DNA of 64,000 bases, from the NCBI GenBank assembly GCA_032622095.1, contig CP136062.1:144046351-144110350 (forward strand). The letters are read 5' to 3'. The DNA comes from Siphonodentalium dalli (Eukaryota > Mollusca > Scaphopoda > Gadilida > Siphonodentaliidae). A model generated the notes under the pieces. It was not told where the DNA came from. It searched no databases and saw only the letters and a program-made list of their open reading frames with translations. Positions 12,906-25,707 of this stretch are shown piece by piece; the stretch's first letter is position 1; the number at the start of each line of letters is the position of its first letter. The position numbers were made by a program, and so were the translations under genes.

Positions 12906-15454
12906 GGTGGTTTTGCAATTTGATTTAATGATAGCAAATAACCACATTTGCTTGATTTTATAATTTTCGTAAAATTAAAAAATTATGCATTATAGGGGTA
13001 GGGTTAATGTTTAAACGGACATGGCTCATTCGAACCCTAAAATTTATTTATACGTAATTCGAGAAAAGAGGTCTCATAACATGCATATGCAAACTATTCC
13101 AGAGCTAATTCGTCGATATAGCGCTAAAAAACGCGTTTTGTTAGTTATATTTTTGCTTAAATTTGATATCGTTTCGCTGTTCCGGTTAAATTTTTCTAAT
13201 CAGCCGATCTTCCGAGTGATGCCGGCAGCGCTCGTGTGTTTTCGGAAATATTCGGTACGCGATAATGTGTTTCCATTGGATCCTATTCATCCATGCGAGA
13301 ATAATAACCTCTGTTGACAAGGATGTAACGATAGAACGGTTTTCCAGTTTGTTACACAATGTCAACATGAATTTTAGTCATTTACATTGATCCTTGGAAC
13401 AAATTGATTTTTTGTTATATATAGACACAACCAGTATATATAGGTTGCTTGGATCACTCAAAATTCGTTTATTTTATTTCGCCATCAGTTTAATTAAAAC
13501 CACCTGCCTCTGAGTCACAAGACGAAATGTGGGAAAAGGGCAAATATGTAAGACCTCCAGGTCAGGGGTAAATGCTGAATAGACCTAGAAAATATTTGGA
13601 CTAAGTTGGTTTTTATTCCATTTTGGAAGAGGAATAATAATCATATCCTCTATTACATATCCAAAATCCGATAAATCCGCTTAGACAAAAATGTTCTATT
13701 CAAAATGGCATCCATGGTGACAATTGGTATTGACAAATTATGATTTTCTGTGATAAGTGGCTTTAGGTGCACCAACTATTGCCAGATTAGTAATAAAATG
13801 AAATATACAAAAACAATGCTTAGTCGTAAACCATATAATCATGTAGAATGTCTGTTCCAACATGGCCATATCACACATGTTACCCCATTTGATATTGGAA
13901 TAGTTAGAAAATAGACATGAAAAATAACACACAAAAAAACAGCGTCTTCACCATCGGTTTCAGTAGTAGAATTGCATTAAATTTATTTGAATTTATTTTT
14001 CCTCACAATGTGTGTACATTGTTTACACGCCCTTCTCACGACACAAATTTTAAATTATACAGCAGTGCGGAATACAAAGCTCACATCTTCTACTTTCATA
14101 TGATATTTAATTTTTCCGTGTATTAAAAAAAATATATTCAAAACAGTTAATCCAAGTAGATAATTAACACAGTTTCAATGCTACGTGCGTGTGTACACAC
14201 TATCCCCTGTCTATCTTGTTTACAGTTGATTTCAACATATAAACATGCAATTGACGGATCTACGGAAATTGTGAAAAATATATGCATATATACTTAGCTA
14301 GATCATATCACGAATCTCTACCCTGGCTACGCCCGTAGAGGTAATTCTACACCAGTTCAAGTAATGTGCATTTTTTCATGTTCAGATAGGGAAGTTTATA
14401 AACATTTAAAAATACCAGTGCAGCTAATATATTCTTATTAGTTAATATCGTTCCTCAGTAAATAGTGTATTCCACTGTGTACATAGTTCACGAAGATCCC
14501 AGCTCGATGTTGCATGAAATATGTCACTTTGTTGAGTCGAGTTTGATTGGCATCCTTTACAATCATGAAATTTCTCACGGGTAATCAATTCAATGTTTAT
14601 TTCGATATCGGCTCCCAAAATCAGACAAATCATGCAATCTGGGGTGTCACATCCCCTATTGTGAAATATATTATTAAGGAACAAGTAATAAATAAATATA
14701 TATAGTCACTGAGTTGTTTTTTCAATGCTATAAAGTTCTCCGTCAGAACAGTAAAACGTTCCCATAGTTTTAACTGCATGGTTGAATATGATCTCTACGG
14801 TAGCCAGAGTATAAATTCATGACATGATCTAAGACTGTCTTGGCGACCCATTCCAATATGCTATAAGAAATATATTAATCATATACTGCAAATCATACGA
14901 TAATGATATGGGATTGAAAGTTAAATACAAATGCATCTCAACATAATTACTTATTATACATGTATAAGTAATATTATGTTCCTTTCTGCACCCCTCCCCC
15001 AATCGCACCATCGCCACGTCTCGGATGAATTCAGGGTGACCGTCCTATCATTAAATTCTTGTCAACAGAGACAATTTTTCTCACAGGGACACATACGATC
15101 AAATTGAAACCCCTTAATCGCGTACCGGAAATTATAAGACGCTGGGGAAGCTTATTTACAAATACACCCGGAAATCTTCGGCTGTTGTCGGTGGTTAATG
15201 CATCATCCAAAATGGCAGGTTGGAAAAAATGTTTGGGACCCAAACAATACGAGTAATTTTCATGACTTGAATGCGTCTTTATGGGACATATATTGGTCGT
15301 AGAAAGGTAGTTTGGGTATTTATCTACCTATTTTGATACCGGGAAAATTTCAAAAGCGAATATTATATAGTGTATAGTTACTATGAACAGAAATTATCAT
15401 GAATCAGACTGATCAACAGGCTGATCAACATGGCTAATTTTATTGGGAATAAAT
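12906..15454. other. No confident gene
   Basis: The minus-strand frame at 14442-14684 has a CDTPDCMIC then FHDCKGC cysteine layout. This faintly recalls the cysteine-rich part next to GIY-YIG domains of some retroelements, but no GIY-YIG residues follow and the match is too weak to name. A piece at 15230-15345 (tttgggacccaaacaa, then tctttatgggacatat) has a relative at 57610-57685. Confidence 0.35.
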
Positions 15455-15842
15455 ATATCGTGTTACCCGATTACAACACTATTAACTTTTTTTCAGCCTC
15501 ATAACAATGCTAATGACATGGCATTTGTCACGAAAACATTAGATCAGGGCATTTGTTTACAAATTACATCGGCCATCGGGCTGCAGTCTGGCGTTAATAA
15601 TTTTACCGGAGATCGCTATACAATCGCTTCGGATTCGACTATATGTTTTTATAATTATTGAGTTGCTATTCAGTGAGTCATTTTAAACCTAAATCGTAGC
15701 CAAACAAGTAATTTTTATTATCATGGATAGTTTATTGCTGAAAAGTGAAGTTGATGTGTAAATATTTATTTTCTGAAAGTTTGCTTGGTCGTTGACAATT
15801 TCGGCCAATTTATTTTCGGCCCATCGGAAAATCCTGTTGTGG

Positions 15843-16444
15843 CAGGGGGGGGGGGGGGGGGTGGTCAAAGCCACCAACAAGCAATTTTTTCCGCAACTAA
15901 AAAAAATATTTCCTGCTTGTTTTTTTAGTGTTTTGGCAATGAGTTGGGCTTCAAAACCACTTTGAATGAGAGAAATAATGTAATTCTAACTGGTAAACTG
16001 ACTGCAAATTTTGAATAATGTAAATATTTCCTGCTTGTTTTTTTAGTGTTTTGGCAATGAGTTGGGCTTCAAAACCACTTTGAATGAGAGAAATAATGTA
16101 ATTCTAACTGGTAAACTGACTTGCAAATTTTGAAATCCAAGATGCCCGCTGGCAGCCATGTTTTTTTGGCCGAATGACCTCAAAGTGATTCATTCCTATT
16201 TACATGTCCATGTTAACATCCATGATAAATAGTATGCACATAAATTCATATACAGCTGTTTACAGTGAATTTCCCCCCGCAAATCTCTGTTTTAGTGTTA
16301 AAAGGGAGGTGGGTGTCAAAAATGGTCGGAAAAAACTGCCGAAAATGGAAAATAAATTGGTGGTGGGGTTGGGTGGGTACAAAAAATGATCGAAAGGGAA
16401 AAAATGCCATACGTGCCTGAAATTGTTTCCCCCCCCCCCCCCTG
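15843..16444. mobile_element. hAT-like non-autonomous element with 7-bp TSD
   Basis: The insertion starts CAGGGGG and ends CCCCCTG, and it is flanked on both sides by gttgtgg (15836-15842 and 16445-16451). The related locus at 43022-43040 has gttgtgg only once and no insertion, so it acts as an empty site. CAGGG-type ends with 7-8-bp duplications are typical of hAT transposons. Inside is a 118-bp tandem duplication (15907 and 16025). No transposase frame is present. The runs of G and C at the tips have probably lengthened by slippage. Confidence 0.7.
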
Positions 16445-16520
16445 GTTGTGGCAATTAATTTTCTGAGATGGATTAAAAGTAGATAGTTGAAAATAAAGTG
16501 TTACCGTTGTAATTATAAGC

Positions 16521-16694
16521 CACCAACGTCGTTTTTCGGTTGATCTATATATGACCCTAGGCTATAGATCGATCAGTAGACGAATAACATACTTACAAAT
16601 GTAGTATAATCCGCTTCGCGGAATTATACAGTATGTTATTCGTCTACTGATCGATCTATAGGCTCATAGATCAACAGAAAAACGACGTTGATGG
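16521..16694. repeat. Long imperfect palindrome
   Basis: Left arm ccaacgtcgtttttcggttg to acgaataacatac, and right arm gtatgttattcgtctactg to aacgacgttgatgg, with a short loop around cttcgcgg. The arms are about 80 bp each. Confidence 0.85.
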
Positions 16695-16715
16695 CATATT
16701 TAATGTACACTAAGC

Positions 16716-17200
16716 TTGTAGGGACGTGAGGATATAAGGGGTTGGATGTACGTACTTACAGTACACGTGTCTGTTTGAAGACGTAACGTGTCTGTGTACA
16801 CACCTGTCCACACGTAGGGACGCGGTGAACACTATATGTACATGTCCCCAAGACTTGTCACGTGTAGGGACGCGATGATAGAGGATTAGTATGTACGTAA
16901 TTATAGACAGGTGCATGGAAAGATGTCGGCCTATTTGGACATTTCGTGTGTACGTTATTAAGGCTGGTAACATGGACGCGGCGATAAGGGGTTGCGCACA
17001 TATACTCATATTACATGTATCTGGTCACACATAGGAACGTGGCGACGTGTTGTTGGGGGTACGCACATATTGCATGGTACACATTCGGGTATATTTTATA
17101 AAGTCATGTGTATGTCCAGATGACGTTTGGTGTGGCCCGGGTACTTATATTACACGGGACACTGTCGGGTTTATTTGAACAGTTCATGTGTATGTTCGCA
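16716..17200. repeat. Degenerate minisatellite, unit about 80 bp
   Basis: Recurring gtagggacgcg, gataaggggttg and tacacgtgtctg type words in fixed order, four to six diverged units. Confidence 0.55.
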
Positions 17201-19680
17201 TGGCTGGTCTTTTGGCTGCATGCCCCGTGAACACGAAATTTCAAAGTTTCATTATCACCCATCCCCTCGGGTTCCAACATATGTTCCAACATATGTAGCA
17301 AGTTTTAATTGTTGGACATTTCCGACTGGTTAACACCACCTCCGGACGCTCTACGTATGTCATCTTTCATCCGATTAATCCTGATTAATCTGATTTATTG
17401 TTTTAAAAACATGACCGCAATTGGCTATCTTGAATTTCTAAATTTGATTTCATTGAAACTGCAGCCGTCATTTATGAGCAGATTATTCGGAAAATTTACA
17501 GGCATTATTATCTATATATGGAGCTGTCGATCAAAAACATTGTCACGGGCAGCCTTCTTTGATTTTGTATCATTAATTCCTTTGGCACTCTCTATAATAA
17601 AAATCTTTCATCAGATCACAAGTTGTTCAACCACCCTTATCATCCATGCTTATCTCACAGTCAGCACTATATCACCCAAAACAAATTGAATATCATTATT
17701 ATATTCTAAGTATAGTCCAGTGGAGTTATGAGAAAAAAGTGTCAAATCTCAAACTAATTGCAACACAGGAATATGTCTATTAACCCATTAAAAACAACAT
17801 ACTACAAATAAAAAAGGTTCAAGAAAGGAGAAATTGATAAATTTTGTGAAATAAATTTGTCAAAATATGTAAAATACTCAATTTATGCCTTTCTAAGTTT
17901 TCAAGGATGTTTATACACATATTCATATCACAAGTCCTTCCATTTATGTATCCATTTTGTAGAGTACACAATTCTGATTATAGAGCAGAAAACATTTTCC
18001 AATACGTTGAATATGTTTAGAGTTATATGAGCCTACAAAATTGGGATTTTGTCTAATTGCGGAGCCTCAATTTCTAAGAATTAGCTAAATCCATACTTTA
18101 TGTTCTAGTATTTTAAAGGATTTATTCGGTCTGAAAACTACCAAACGCAATTGGAAAGCCCCCCCCCCCCCCCCTGTTGTGATTGAAACAACACAGATCC
18201 TATTCCGGGCGCATAATAAATAAGCCGAAAAATTAATAAATAACACTCCCATCATTATTCGGAGATTTCCGTGACTAAATTACGGATGGTGTAGTAGTGG
18301 GCGAGCAAATTAAAAACACAGATTCGGAGCCGGAGTTTATTATGACGACTACGATTACGTAATCGCTGTAAGTGCGCGGTCTATTTTTAGATTACATCGC
18401 TATGCGATGAGTTATTTCAGTAATCAAGATAGAGTGGTTCACTTTGGCAGTATTATCGTATAGCAGACCATATATTTACATTATTAGTAACATAATTAGT
18501 AGCGCACATGATAGTCGTTTTGACAACCATTAATAACATGCCGTCGCGTGTTTGGTTTGTTGAAGCGCTGTATATATATATCTTTAATTCCTCCATAAAT
18601 TAAGATAGGAGATAAATTAGTGTCAACCGGCCATGTTCGTTAGTACTTGAACCGGCGAAAATGTTTGCACAAAACAATGGGTCCCAAAGTGAGTGGCAAT
18701 AGCAGCAGTCGATCGCATCAACTTTGTCATAACTTGAGAAGCTCCTATAAACGTCATAAAAACACTGGGCGGAATAATGTTAACTATATATCAGGTGTTT
18801 CATTTGTTGCTCTTTGTAAGTTATTTCCAAATTCTCAATCATTCATATATTCAAATGCCACTATGCCACATACAGATCTCCATTATGTAGTACCTCAAAA
18901 AAGACAACACAGTTCGTGATTTAGAACGCTCTTTATTGTCTACCGCTTTTGGAAGACGGAAGCATGGTTATGCCAAAGTGCCTAATTAATAATTATTGTA
19001 GTTTCGACAATCTGTTGTGTATTCGAATTAATCCTTTTGTTTGCGCACTATCTGGTCGTATCCTGACTGGACGGATTTTAGCAAGTTGCTCGCAGTCGTG
19101 CACTTCTCCACATAAAAGGCTTTGTGTGAAGAAACAGAGAGGAACATTATTATGACGAATATAAGCCATCATGAAACATGTACTAGTATATTAACCAACA
19201 CCTTTTAATCACACCCCATTTGTGTTTAATTGGACTCCTATAGCGCACAACGGTATGACACTATTTCAGTGGTATAAATTAGCTTCCGAAGTTTGTACCA
19301 TACAACGAAGAAGAAGAAGCTAGAAAGCCCAACTTGTAGTCTTTCAGAAACAGTTCAATTTCGTTTCGCACTATATATGTTCCGCTCATCGCATTTCTGC
19401 ATAAATTAATCTCATTTCACTCAACTTTTATCGCTTCAAAGTACATCGCCATCAGTATTTGTTATATAATCTAACATTATAGCAAATCCAGTTCATAATA
19501 AGCACACTCAAACAGTTTTTATTTAATGATCACTATTTATCGTATACAGATATATAATCGAAGACTGCCACGCGTGGTCGGATTGTCCATTAATTAACGA
19601 TCATTTTAGGTACGGATTGTCCGTTTATAAGTGGACAATCTTATGCGCATTAGGTGATTCATGATACATAAATTTAAATA
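17201..19680. other. No gene recognised
   Basis: A plus-strand frame at 17309-17689 encodes 126 hydrophobic residues without a signal or domain I can name, and its composition follows the AT content. Poly-C at 18159-18174. A methionine-started frame at 18647-18919 has no recognisable feature. Confidence 0.4.
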
Positions 19681-20130
19681 AACTAACGGTGTGGTTTAAA
19701 GACGCCAAAGTGGCACAGTCCGGCTCAGCGATGGTGCTGGAGAAGAGGAACCAAAACGATTTCCTTATAATTATCCCCACCCTAACCCGGACGGCGCCAC
19801 TTCGGAAAATTTAGATTACGTCGTTACGTTTCATATCATGGGGTACCATGCACTACGAAACATAACGGTGTTGTTTAGATTTACCGAAGTGCATGGCGCA
19901 GTCCGTGTCGGGGATTGGGGATAGGCACCGAAAACTATAATATGTTTGCCGTTTTCAACCAAACTTATGCATAGTCATCATGTACATGTAGGCATATCCG
20001 TGATGCAGTGTACATAGTTGTATAGTTTAAAGTTGCCAAATTGACGCCAATAATGATCAGGGATGCAAGTCAGGGCAGAAGGGCGCCGAATTAATTTTTG
20101 TTAATTTCGTCTATTTCACCAAACTGATAC
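19681..20130. repeat. Degenerate tandem repeat, unit about 155-180 bp
   Basis: Three diverged units starting at about 19681, 19860 and 20015, each with a taacggtgtggtttaaa-like word, then gccaaagtg and a gcgcc-containing stretch. Confidence 0.45.
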
Positions 20131-21809
20131 TTAGTCATTCCCACGTTACATATGTAATGATGTAGTGCAGCGGCGCCGCACGAGTTATTGGTGGGGCCGG
20201 GGAACAACGGGTGTTTTGTATGTTAGTCTTGGACATTGCTAAAGAATAAACAAAACAATTAAGTCAGTTAATGTGTATATGTATATGTGTATATAACTAT
20301 TAACATAGAACACATTTCAAAGACTTTGGTTACATGCTACATAGTCAGGACTACGGCCGGTAACCCTTTTAGTAATATATACAATGGATATAACATGGTA
20401 TTGTCATGCAGTTCTAGTATTCACTCAAGTGACGCTGAAGATTCTCGTGTTACAATATTATGTATAAAAAAAATAAAAAACAAAAACCTTCAAAAAGCAC
20501 ATCAGGTTTTTTCTCCAAATTTATTAGGTATTTTGAATGAATTCTCATCTCATCGAATCAGCTAGCAACTTAACCAACACACATATTCACCATTTATTAG
20601 ACACGGTTTGTACTGACCGGCCATGTAGGTTTAAATCTGGTTTAAACTCGGAGGTTTAAACTGGAGATGACGATTTCGGCCTCAATGTCTGTACGTTTTC
20701 GATTAATATGGGTATTTTAATAAGAACATTGCAAACGTTTTTGATTTGATGAGTCATTTATGGAGAACATACATGTATGTACATATGCTGGAGATATGAA
20801 CAAGAATAACTTGTTTTTTTTTTAAATAAACAATGCCAATTCTCAATAGAAAATCACACAGACCAGCTCACGTGTCAAATGTGGTCAACACGTACATTTA
20901 TATATATTGCGCAATTTGGGGGGTGAAGCATAACTAACACACCGAACTAATACCCCGAAAAAACAAAGGTTTTATTATTATATTCCCGTTGGTACAAACA
21001 ATTGACAATTGTAACATTGGCTATACATCGATCGCTTCCCTTTAATCTGCATGGAAATGAGTAAAATGCACACGGAGAAGTAAATATATACAACTAGAAT
21101 GAATTAAGTTATATTGCGTTGTCGTCGATACAAGAGCTATCATATATATCCTTCCCTGAATCCGACTCCAAAATAACTTTTTGACAGTGGACCTCTTTCA
21201 TTTTTGGGAGTTTTTTTGTTTTTGTTTTTGTGTTTGTTTGGATATGTTATTTGCGTGGGCTATCATCTCTAATTGAGACGGACCTCTCATCAAAGTAAGC
21301 GCAGACAGTATCAATGTTTAAACCGTTGATGTCAAAATGAACATCTATATATATATATATATTATATTTTTTTTGCAGTGTCAGCTATTTCTCAGTGTGT
21401 ATTTCCACAAAGCATCCATGCACCTGTTTTGTTCTGGCATTATGTAAAATACGAATAGTGTGATTATATTCCCTGACGTAAGAGCCTGAGTATGATCAAA
21501 CAGAAGATGAAGTTTAATCTTTATGCAGAGTTCATGTTCGATCGCTTTCTGTTGGCATCGATCATACTACGGAGTATATATATACAATAGTTAACTATTC
21601 TGAGTAGCGTGAGGTGTTTCTCCTCGAGTGAGATACGGAGGATTATTTTTACGATGCGCTACCGTAAAAAGTTGATGAAAATGTAAAGAAATTTTTATTT
21701 CAAATCTTGTTCACCCAATAAATCAGACTCATTGCCTTATATATACACGCTGATCAACGATGTTCAGACGACAATAACATGTGTGCACACTAATTATTTA
21801 GGAGATGCA
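20131..21809. other. No gene recognised
   Basis: AT-rich sequence. Short frames only, and I see no element ends. Confidence 0.4.
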
Positions 21810-21930
21810 TGGATGTTGATTTGATTGAGTTCCATAGATTATGGATGCAAGTTGGTCTGACATTTTGGTCATAAAAATGTCAGACCAACTTGCATTCTTA
21901 CTCTGTGGAACGCAACAAAATCAACATCCA
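21810..21930. repeat. Palindrome, probable small fold-back element
   Basis: Arms of about 55 bp: tggatgttgatttgattgag to gtctgacatttt on the left, mirrored from aaaatgtcagacc to aaatcaacatcca on the right, with a loop of about ten bases. Confidence 0.85.
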
Positions 21931-22413
21931 TCACTTATATTTGCACTCAACCTTGTCAACTGGCAGATTAGACGAGCACTAAGTACAACGTTATTCTCGT
22001 GACTTGATGCAAGTTGCGTGTACACAAAATTGCTGCCAGTTGGGGTCAGCGCGCGATGTAATGTGACGTAATTTCGACCAACCAACGTCCTGCATTCATG
22101 TTCCACAATACAAATGAGTGTAAATATAGTTATATAGTTTTGTTGACACTGGTCATATCTTTATTCCTCTCAATCGCTAAATAGTGTAACTTGTGATATA
22201 AAAATAAAAATATAAAAATGGAAAACAAATTGCATACTTCATGAGAATCAGAATGGGGCAAAGGAAATATACAACTATTTATACAAGGGTGGATACACTT
22301 AGTGATTATAATATGATAGTACATATATAAGCTACAAATTTACTCAAGAGTTTTATCGGCAACGAACGTTTACAAACAATGCATGACGGGGCCGAGCTCC
22401 AGTGTTTATAGTT

Positions 22414-23248
22414 TGAGGACAGTGCGTTAGTCTGAGGGTTTAATAGTCCGAGGGTTCAATAGTCCGAGGGTTAGTCTAAAGCGGCACATACCGAAGGTTC
22501 AATAGTCCGATGGTTCAATAGTCCGAATGTTCAACAGTCCGAGGGTTCAATATAGTCCAAGGGTTCAATAGTCCAAGGGTTCAATAGTCCGATGGTTCGA
22601 GAGTCCGATGGGTCGATAGTCCGAGGATCCTATAGAAGGGCGCGTGAATTTGTGTCACACTCGATTTGGTCAACATTTTCAACAACTGGCAGGCAATATA
22701 TCATGGTTGTGGTATCACAAAACTCAAATATATAATGAAAGGTCAAATATTAATGGCAATGATTATTGCGCCGTTCTGCGCATGTGTATATACGAATATA
22801 GACACTATTGGAATTTTAAAGCTCTTGAAACATGTCGCTACCTAACGACAATGGACTCGCTACTAAACTGAATGGACATTCGAAAATTAAATGGTCTCGT
22901 ACTTCAGGCTGAACCATCTAGTTTGCGAATTTCCGGTAGCTAGTCCATTAACTCTGACATAAAGTCATTTTGCCTCCCTTATCACGCATACTTGGACAAC
23001 TGTGGCGATTTTTAACAGGCAACCACAAATATTAGGGCCTTATACGTGTATGACCGACTATCGAACCCTCGGACTATTGAACTCGGCCTATTGAACCCTC
23101 GGACTATTGAACCCTCGGACTATTGAACCCTCGGACTATCGAACCCTCGGACTATTGAACCTTCGGACTGTTGAACCTTCGGACGATTGAACCCTCGGAC
23201 TGTTGAACCTTCGGACTATTGAACCCTCAGACTAACGTACTGTACCCC
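22414..23248. mobile_element. Fold-back element with minisatellite arms and TATAGTT TSD
   Basis: The left arm (22420-22627) consists of 16-bp units ttcaatagtccgaggg. The right arm (23055-23243) consists of the same unit in reverse complement (ccctcggactattgaa). The outer ends match: acagtgcgttagtctgaggg on the left and the complement of ccctcagactaacgtactgt on the right. TATAGTT flanks both sides (22407-22413 and 23249-23255). The core of about 415 bp holds a 75-codon plus-strand frame with no recognised motif. The structure fits fold-back (FB-like) DNA elements. Confidence 0.75.
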
Positions 23249-23775
23249 TATAGTTCATCAGATCAATTATTTTTTCAGCTCGTTATCAGCTCGAAAATTA
23301 CACCTGATTTCTTTTGCAAACGAGCCGGAGTCCGTCATTTTGCGGGATGAAGGAGTCAGTGAGTTTGGAAAAAAAACGAGTAGGAGCCCCATTGTAGATC
23401 ATATTGATGATATTGAAACGTGAATAAACAATGTATGGTACATGTATCTCATAATTATATTTATAAGACTGCGGTTTCACGTGTCATTGTTTGGGACGGA
23501 AAGCTATTTTTCTTAACTTTGACCGACGTGACCAATTAATGCATGGATCATCTATCATCTATCGTGACATCGAATATACAATTATTTCGATTGAAGTATA
23601 ATGATCATGTTTATCAAGAATAGTGAGTAAAACATGGAATCGTGGCAGAAAAGTTATGAGTAAAACTTTATTGGGCAACAACCCAAGCGTGAATTCCGTC
23701 TGTGTTTCCCTACAAATCTGATAAATTGCAGTCAAATCGAAATCGACATCACTTAAAGATGTATTCAGAGTTCCA

Positions 23776-23853
23776 AACCTCCAGTTACAACAACAACAAT
23801 ATAAACCTCCAGTTACAACAACAATATAAACCTCCAGTTACAACAACAATATA
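23776..23853. repeat. Short tandem repeat, 25-28 bp unit, three copies
   Basis: The unit aacctccagttacaacaac plus aatata is repeated three times, and the first copy has one extra caa. Confidence 0.9.
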
Positions 23854-23956
23854 AAATAATATAATCTATAATATCGTCTTTTGCTTTGTTTTGTTTTATA
23901 ATGCTGGAAACCAAAGTTGAAAACTATATACTAGGCCTATACATACAAAAGAATAT

Positions 23957-23962
23957 TTTATT
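23957..23962 (-). terminator. Candidate polyadenylation signal
   Basis: The minus strand reads AATAAA here, about 264 bases past the TAA of the last exon. The spacing suits a short 3' untranslated region. The region is AT-rich, so a chance match is quite possible. Confidence 0.3.
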
Positions 23963-24225
23963 TTCGAACTATTTCACAAAATCAGTTTGAGAATTCAATA
24001 TCAAATAAAATAGCGTCCTTTCGTACAGAACACGTCGTTCCAAACATGATATATTAAACTGTCTAATTAGAATAAAAAGTAAAATAATTTTGGAAAAATT
24101 GGACTGGAACCCTGAATAGACCTTTAAGAATTATTCTGTTGATGCACAAAAGAACCCCAAATTCGTTCTCAGCAATACCATGATTGTCATGCATAATACA
24201 ATACTTGTTCATAAAGAGGCGTTAA

Positions 24226-24491
24226 TTACAACCAGCATATGTTGCTATACAGCGTGGACATCCCGGTGATGTGCGTCGCACGGATGTGGACATAGATGGC
24301 GTCCACCGCACGGTAGAGCTTCACACCCGTGATTGTCTCCGTTGCCACTCGGTGTCTCATGACGTCAGAGAATCCTGTTGCTGTACCCACGTTGATGATG
24401 TATTCCAGTGGATAGTTCGACGTCGTGGCAAAGATGCCATCCCAATGTAGTACGAGACGTCCATTCTCGGCACGGCATTGCACATGTGAAC
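24226..24491 (-). CDS. Last exon of the block, with stop (D11)
   Basis: The exon continues D10 in phase 1 and runs to a TAA at 24226-24228. It reads SHVQCRAENGRLVLHWDG, then YIINVGTATGFSDVMRH, and VHIRATHITGMSTLYSNI before the stop. No transmembrane helix or GPI-like tail is visible, so the product would be secreted. The stop falls in the middle of a module, before the next expected linker. Either the gene ends in a truncated module, or a GTAATT site overlapping the stop is a donor to an unseen exon. No module-like frame was found between 23256 and 24225. From D1 to here the joined frame is 2,282 codons. Confidence 0.75.
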
Positions 24492-25137
24492 CTTCAATAT
24501 ATAGGGAACCAATACAGGAGTAAATATGTGTCCAGTTATTAGAGGTTTAGTGACTAATATAACATAAATTTTAATTGCCGACTGTGGGGATACATAGATT
24601 CCCTCGTGTTCGTTTGTTTGAACATGAACGACGATTGAGGCTAGGATGGCCCCGGGAGCGTAAAGTACACCACCAACTACTCATCTTGATTTTATCTGCA
24701 GCGTAATGATCTTGACATTTGTATATACGGTTGTAAACTTCTCGCTATGATGAATAGCCTTACTATGAATTTAGTAATACAAATTACTTTCGGTGCCATC
24801 GTAGTCACCAGCAATGCAACCACATTATTTCGTCAATTTCTATGATTTTACACTCTATGCGCATGTTTATGTTAGGTGTCATATAAATGCGTCAGATAAT
24901 GTACACATACAGATTGATGCTTTATACGTGTGTAGTTCTACGTTTAATTTCTACATACTCTACACATATATACCCGGGGCTTTGGTACCGTACTTCTGGT
25001 ATGCATTTCGTGGGCACACCATGTGACAGTGTATTTTTACATGTATTTTCTGCGATTTTGACGTCGCTTTAGAAAATCTCAGGTATTATTATCATCATTA
25101 ATATCAGTCAAATATATGTTAGATATCTTACACTCAC

Positions 25138-25707
25138 CCGTCAGAGTTGGAGGAGATGTTTCTATTACGACAGTTTGGTTAGAGAACGCACTGCGCAAGT
25201 CACCGGTGTTGATCGCTTCCACTCCTGGTATATAGGCATGCCCAGTCTCCATCCCCAGATTGTCGAACCTTGCAAAGTTCCGGCCACCCACAAGCCGCCA
25301 TGGTGTTATGTTTCGTTCTCCGCTATCAATTCGACATTGGTAATAATCGATACCGGAGAGATCCGAGATATCCCCCCAAGATACCACGAGGCTGTCAGTG
25401 TCCGCCTGGACAAAGGATGTATGAATCTTGGAGTCCCATGTTTCTGTCCCCTTGGCTAGCTCTGTGTGTATATTGCTTGCCGACGTCTGTGGATACACCT
25501 TGATAGATGTTTTGCTGACGTCAGGCGGTTCGTATGACACCATCAACCCATCGAGCGTATACACACTAACGTACTCTACGTTGTTGACACATTTTATCGT
25601 TGGATACACCTTAGATCCATGAGGCAAGTTAAGTGGTGGAGATTGGAACTCCCCTTTTGCGTTCATGTTTTCCCAAGGGTGGATGTCTTGCGACCCATGT
25701 TCATGTC
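25138..25707 (-). CDS. Fn3-like exon D10
   Basis: A 189-codon exon, phase 1 at both ends, with a very T-rich acceptor (attttttttacag) and donor GTGAGT (25132-25137). It opens HEHGSQDIHPWENM, then a strand PHGSKVYPTIKCVNN, a weak linker (MVSYEPPDVS near residue 60), SLVVSWGDISDLSGIDYYQC near 115, HAYIPGVEAINTGDL near 160 and VVIETSPPTLTG at the end. Its first codon completes the glycine begun in D9. Confidence 0.88.

Larger units (their letters stand above)
15455..16694. repeat. Dispersed palindrome-ended repeat, copy 1 (interrupted)
   Basis: The sequence from gtgttacccgattacaac to the palindrome at 16521-16694 matches 42700-43254 in order. The second copy is only about 560 bp long because it lacks the 602-bp insertion found here at 15843-16444. 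Confidence 0.75.
23256..24225. other. 3' flank of the large gene
   Basis: No coding frame seen. It holds the candidate polyadenylation signal and a small 25-28-bp repeat at 23776-23853. Confidence 0.5.

Noticed and set aside
13021-13317. A 98-codon plus-strand frame starting MAHSNPKIYL
   Set aside because: No domain, no splice context, composition like the surrounding AT-rich DNA.
14442-14684. Cysteine-rich frame resembling retroelement GIY-YIG neighbours
   Set aside because: The spacing is suggestive but the GIY-YIG residues are missing.
17309-17689. A 126-codon hydrophobic plus-strand frame
   Set aside because: No signal-peptide logic, no repeated helices of even length, no recognised family. 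Probably chance.
18159-18176. Poly-C followed by ctgttgtg, like the right end of the hAT-like element
   Set aside because: No CAGGG partner with a matching duplication was found upstream.
18647-18919. Possible first exon MGPK followed by GTGAGT
   Set aside because: Only four codons, and no downstream plus-strand gene to join.
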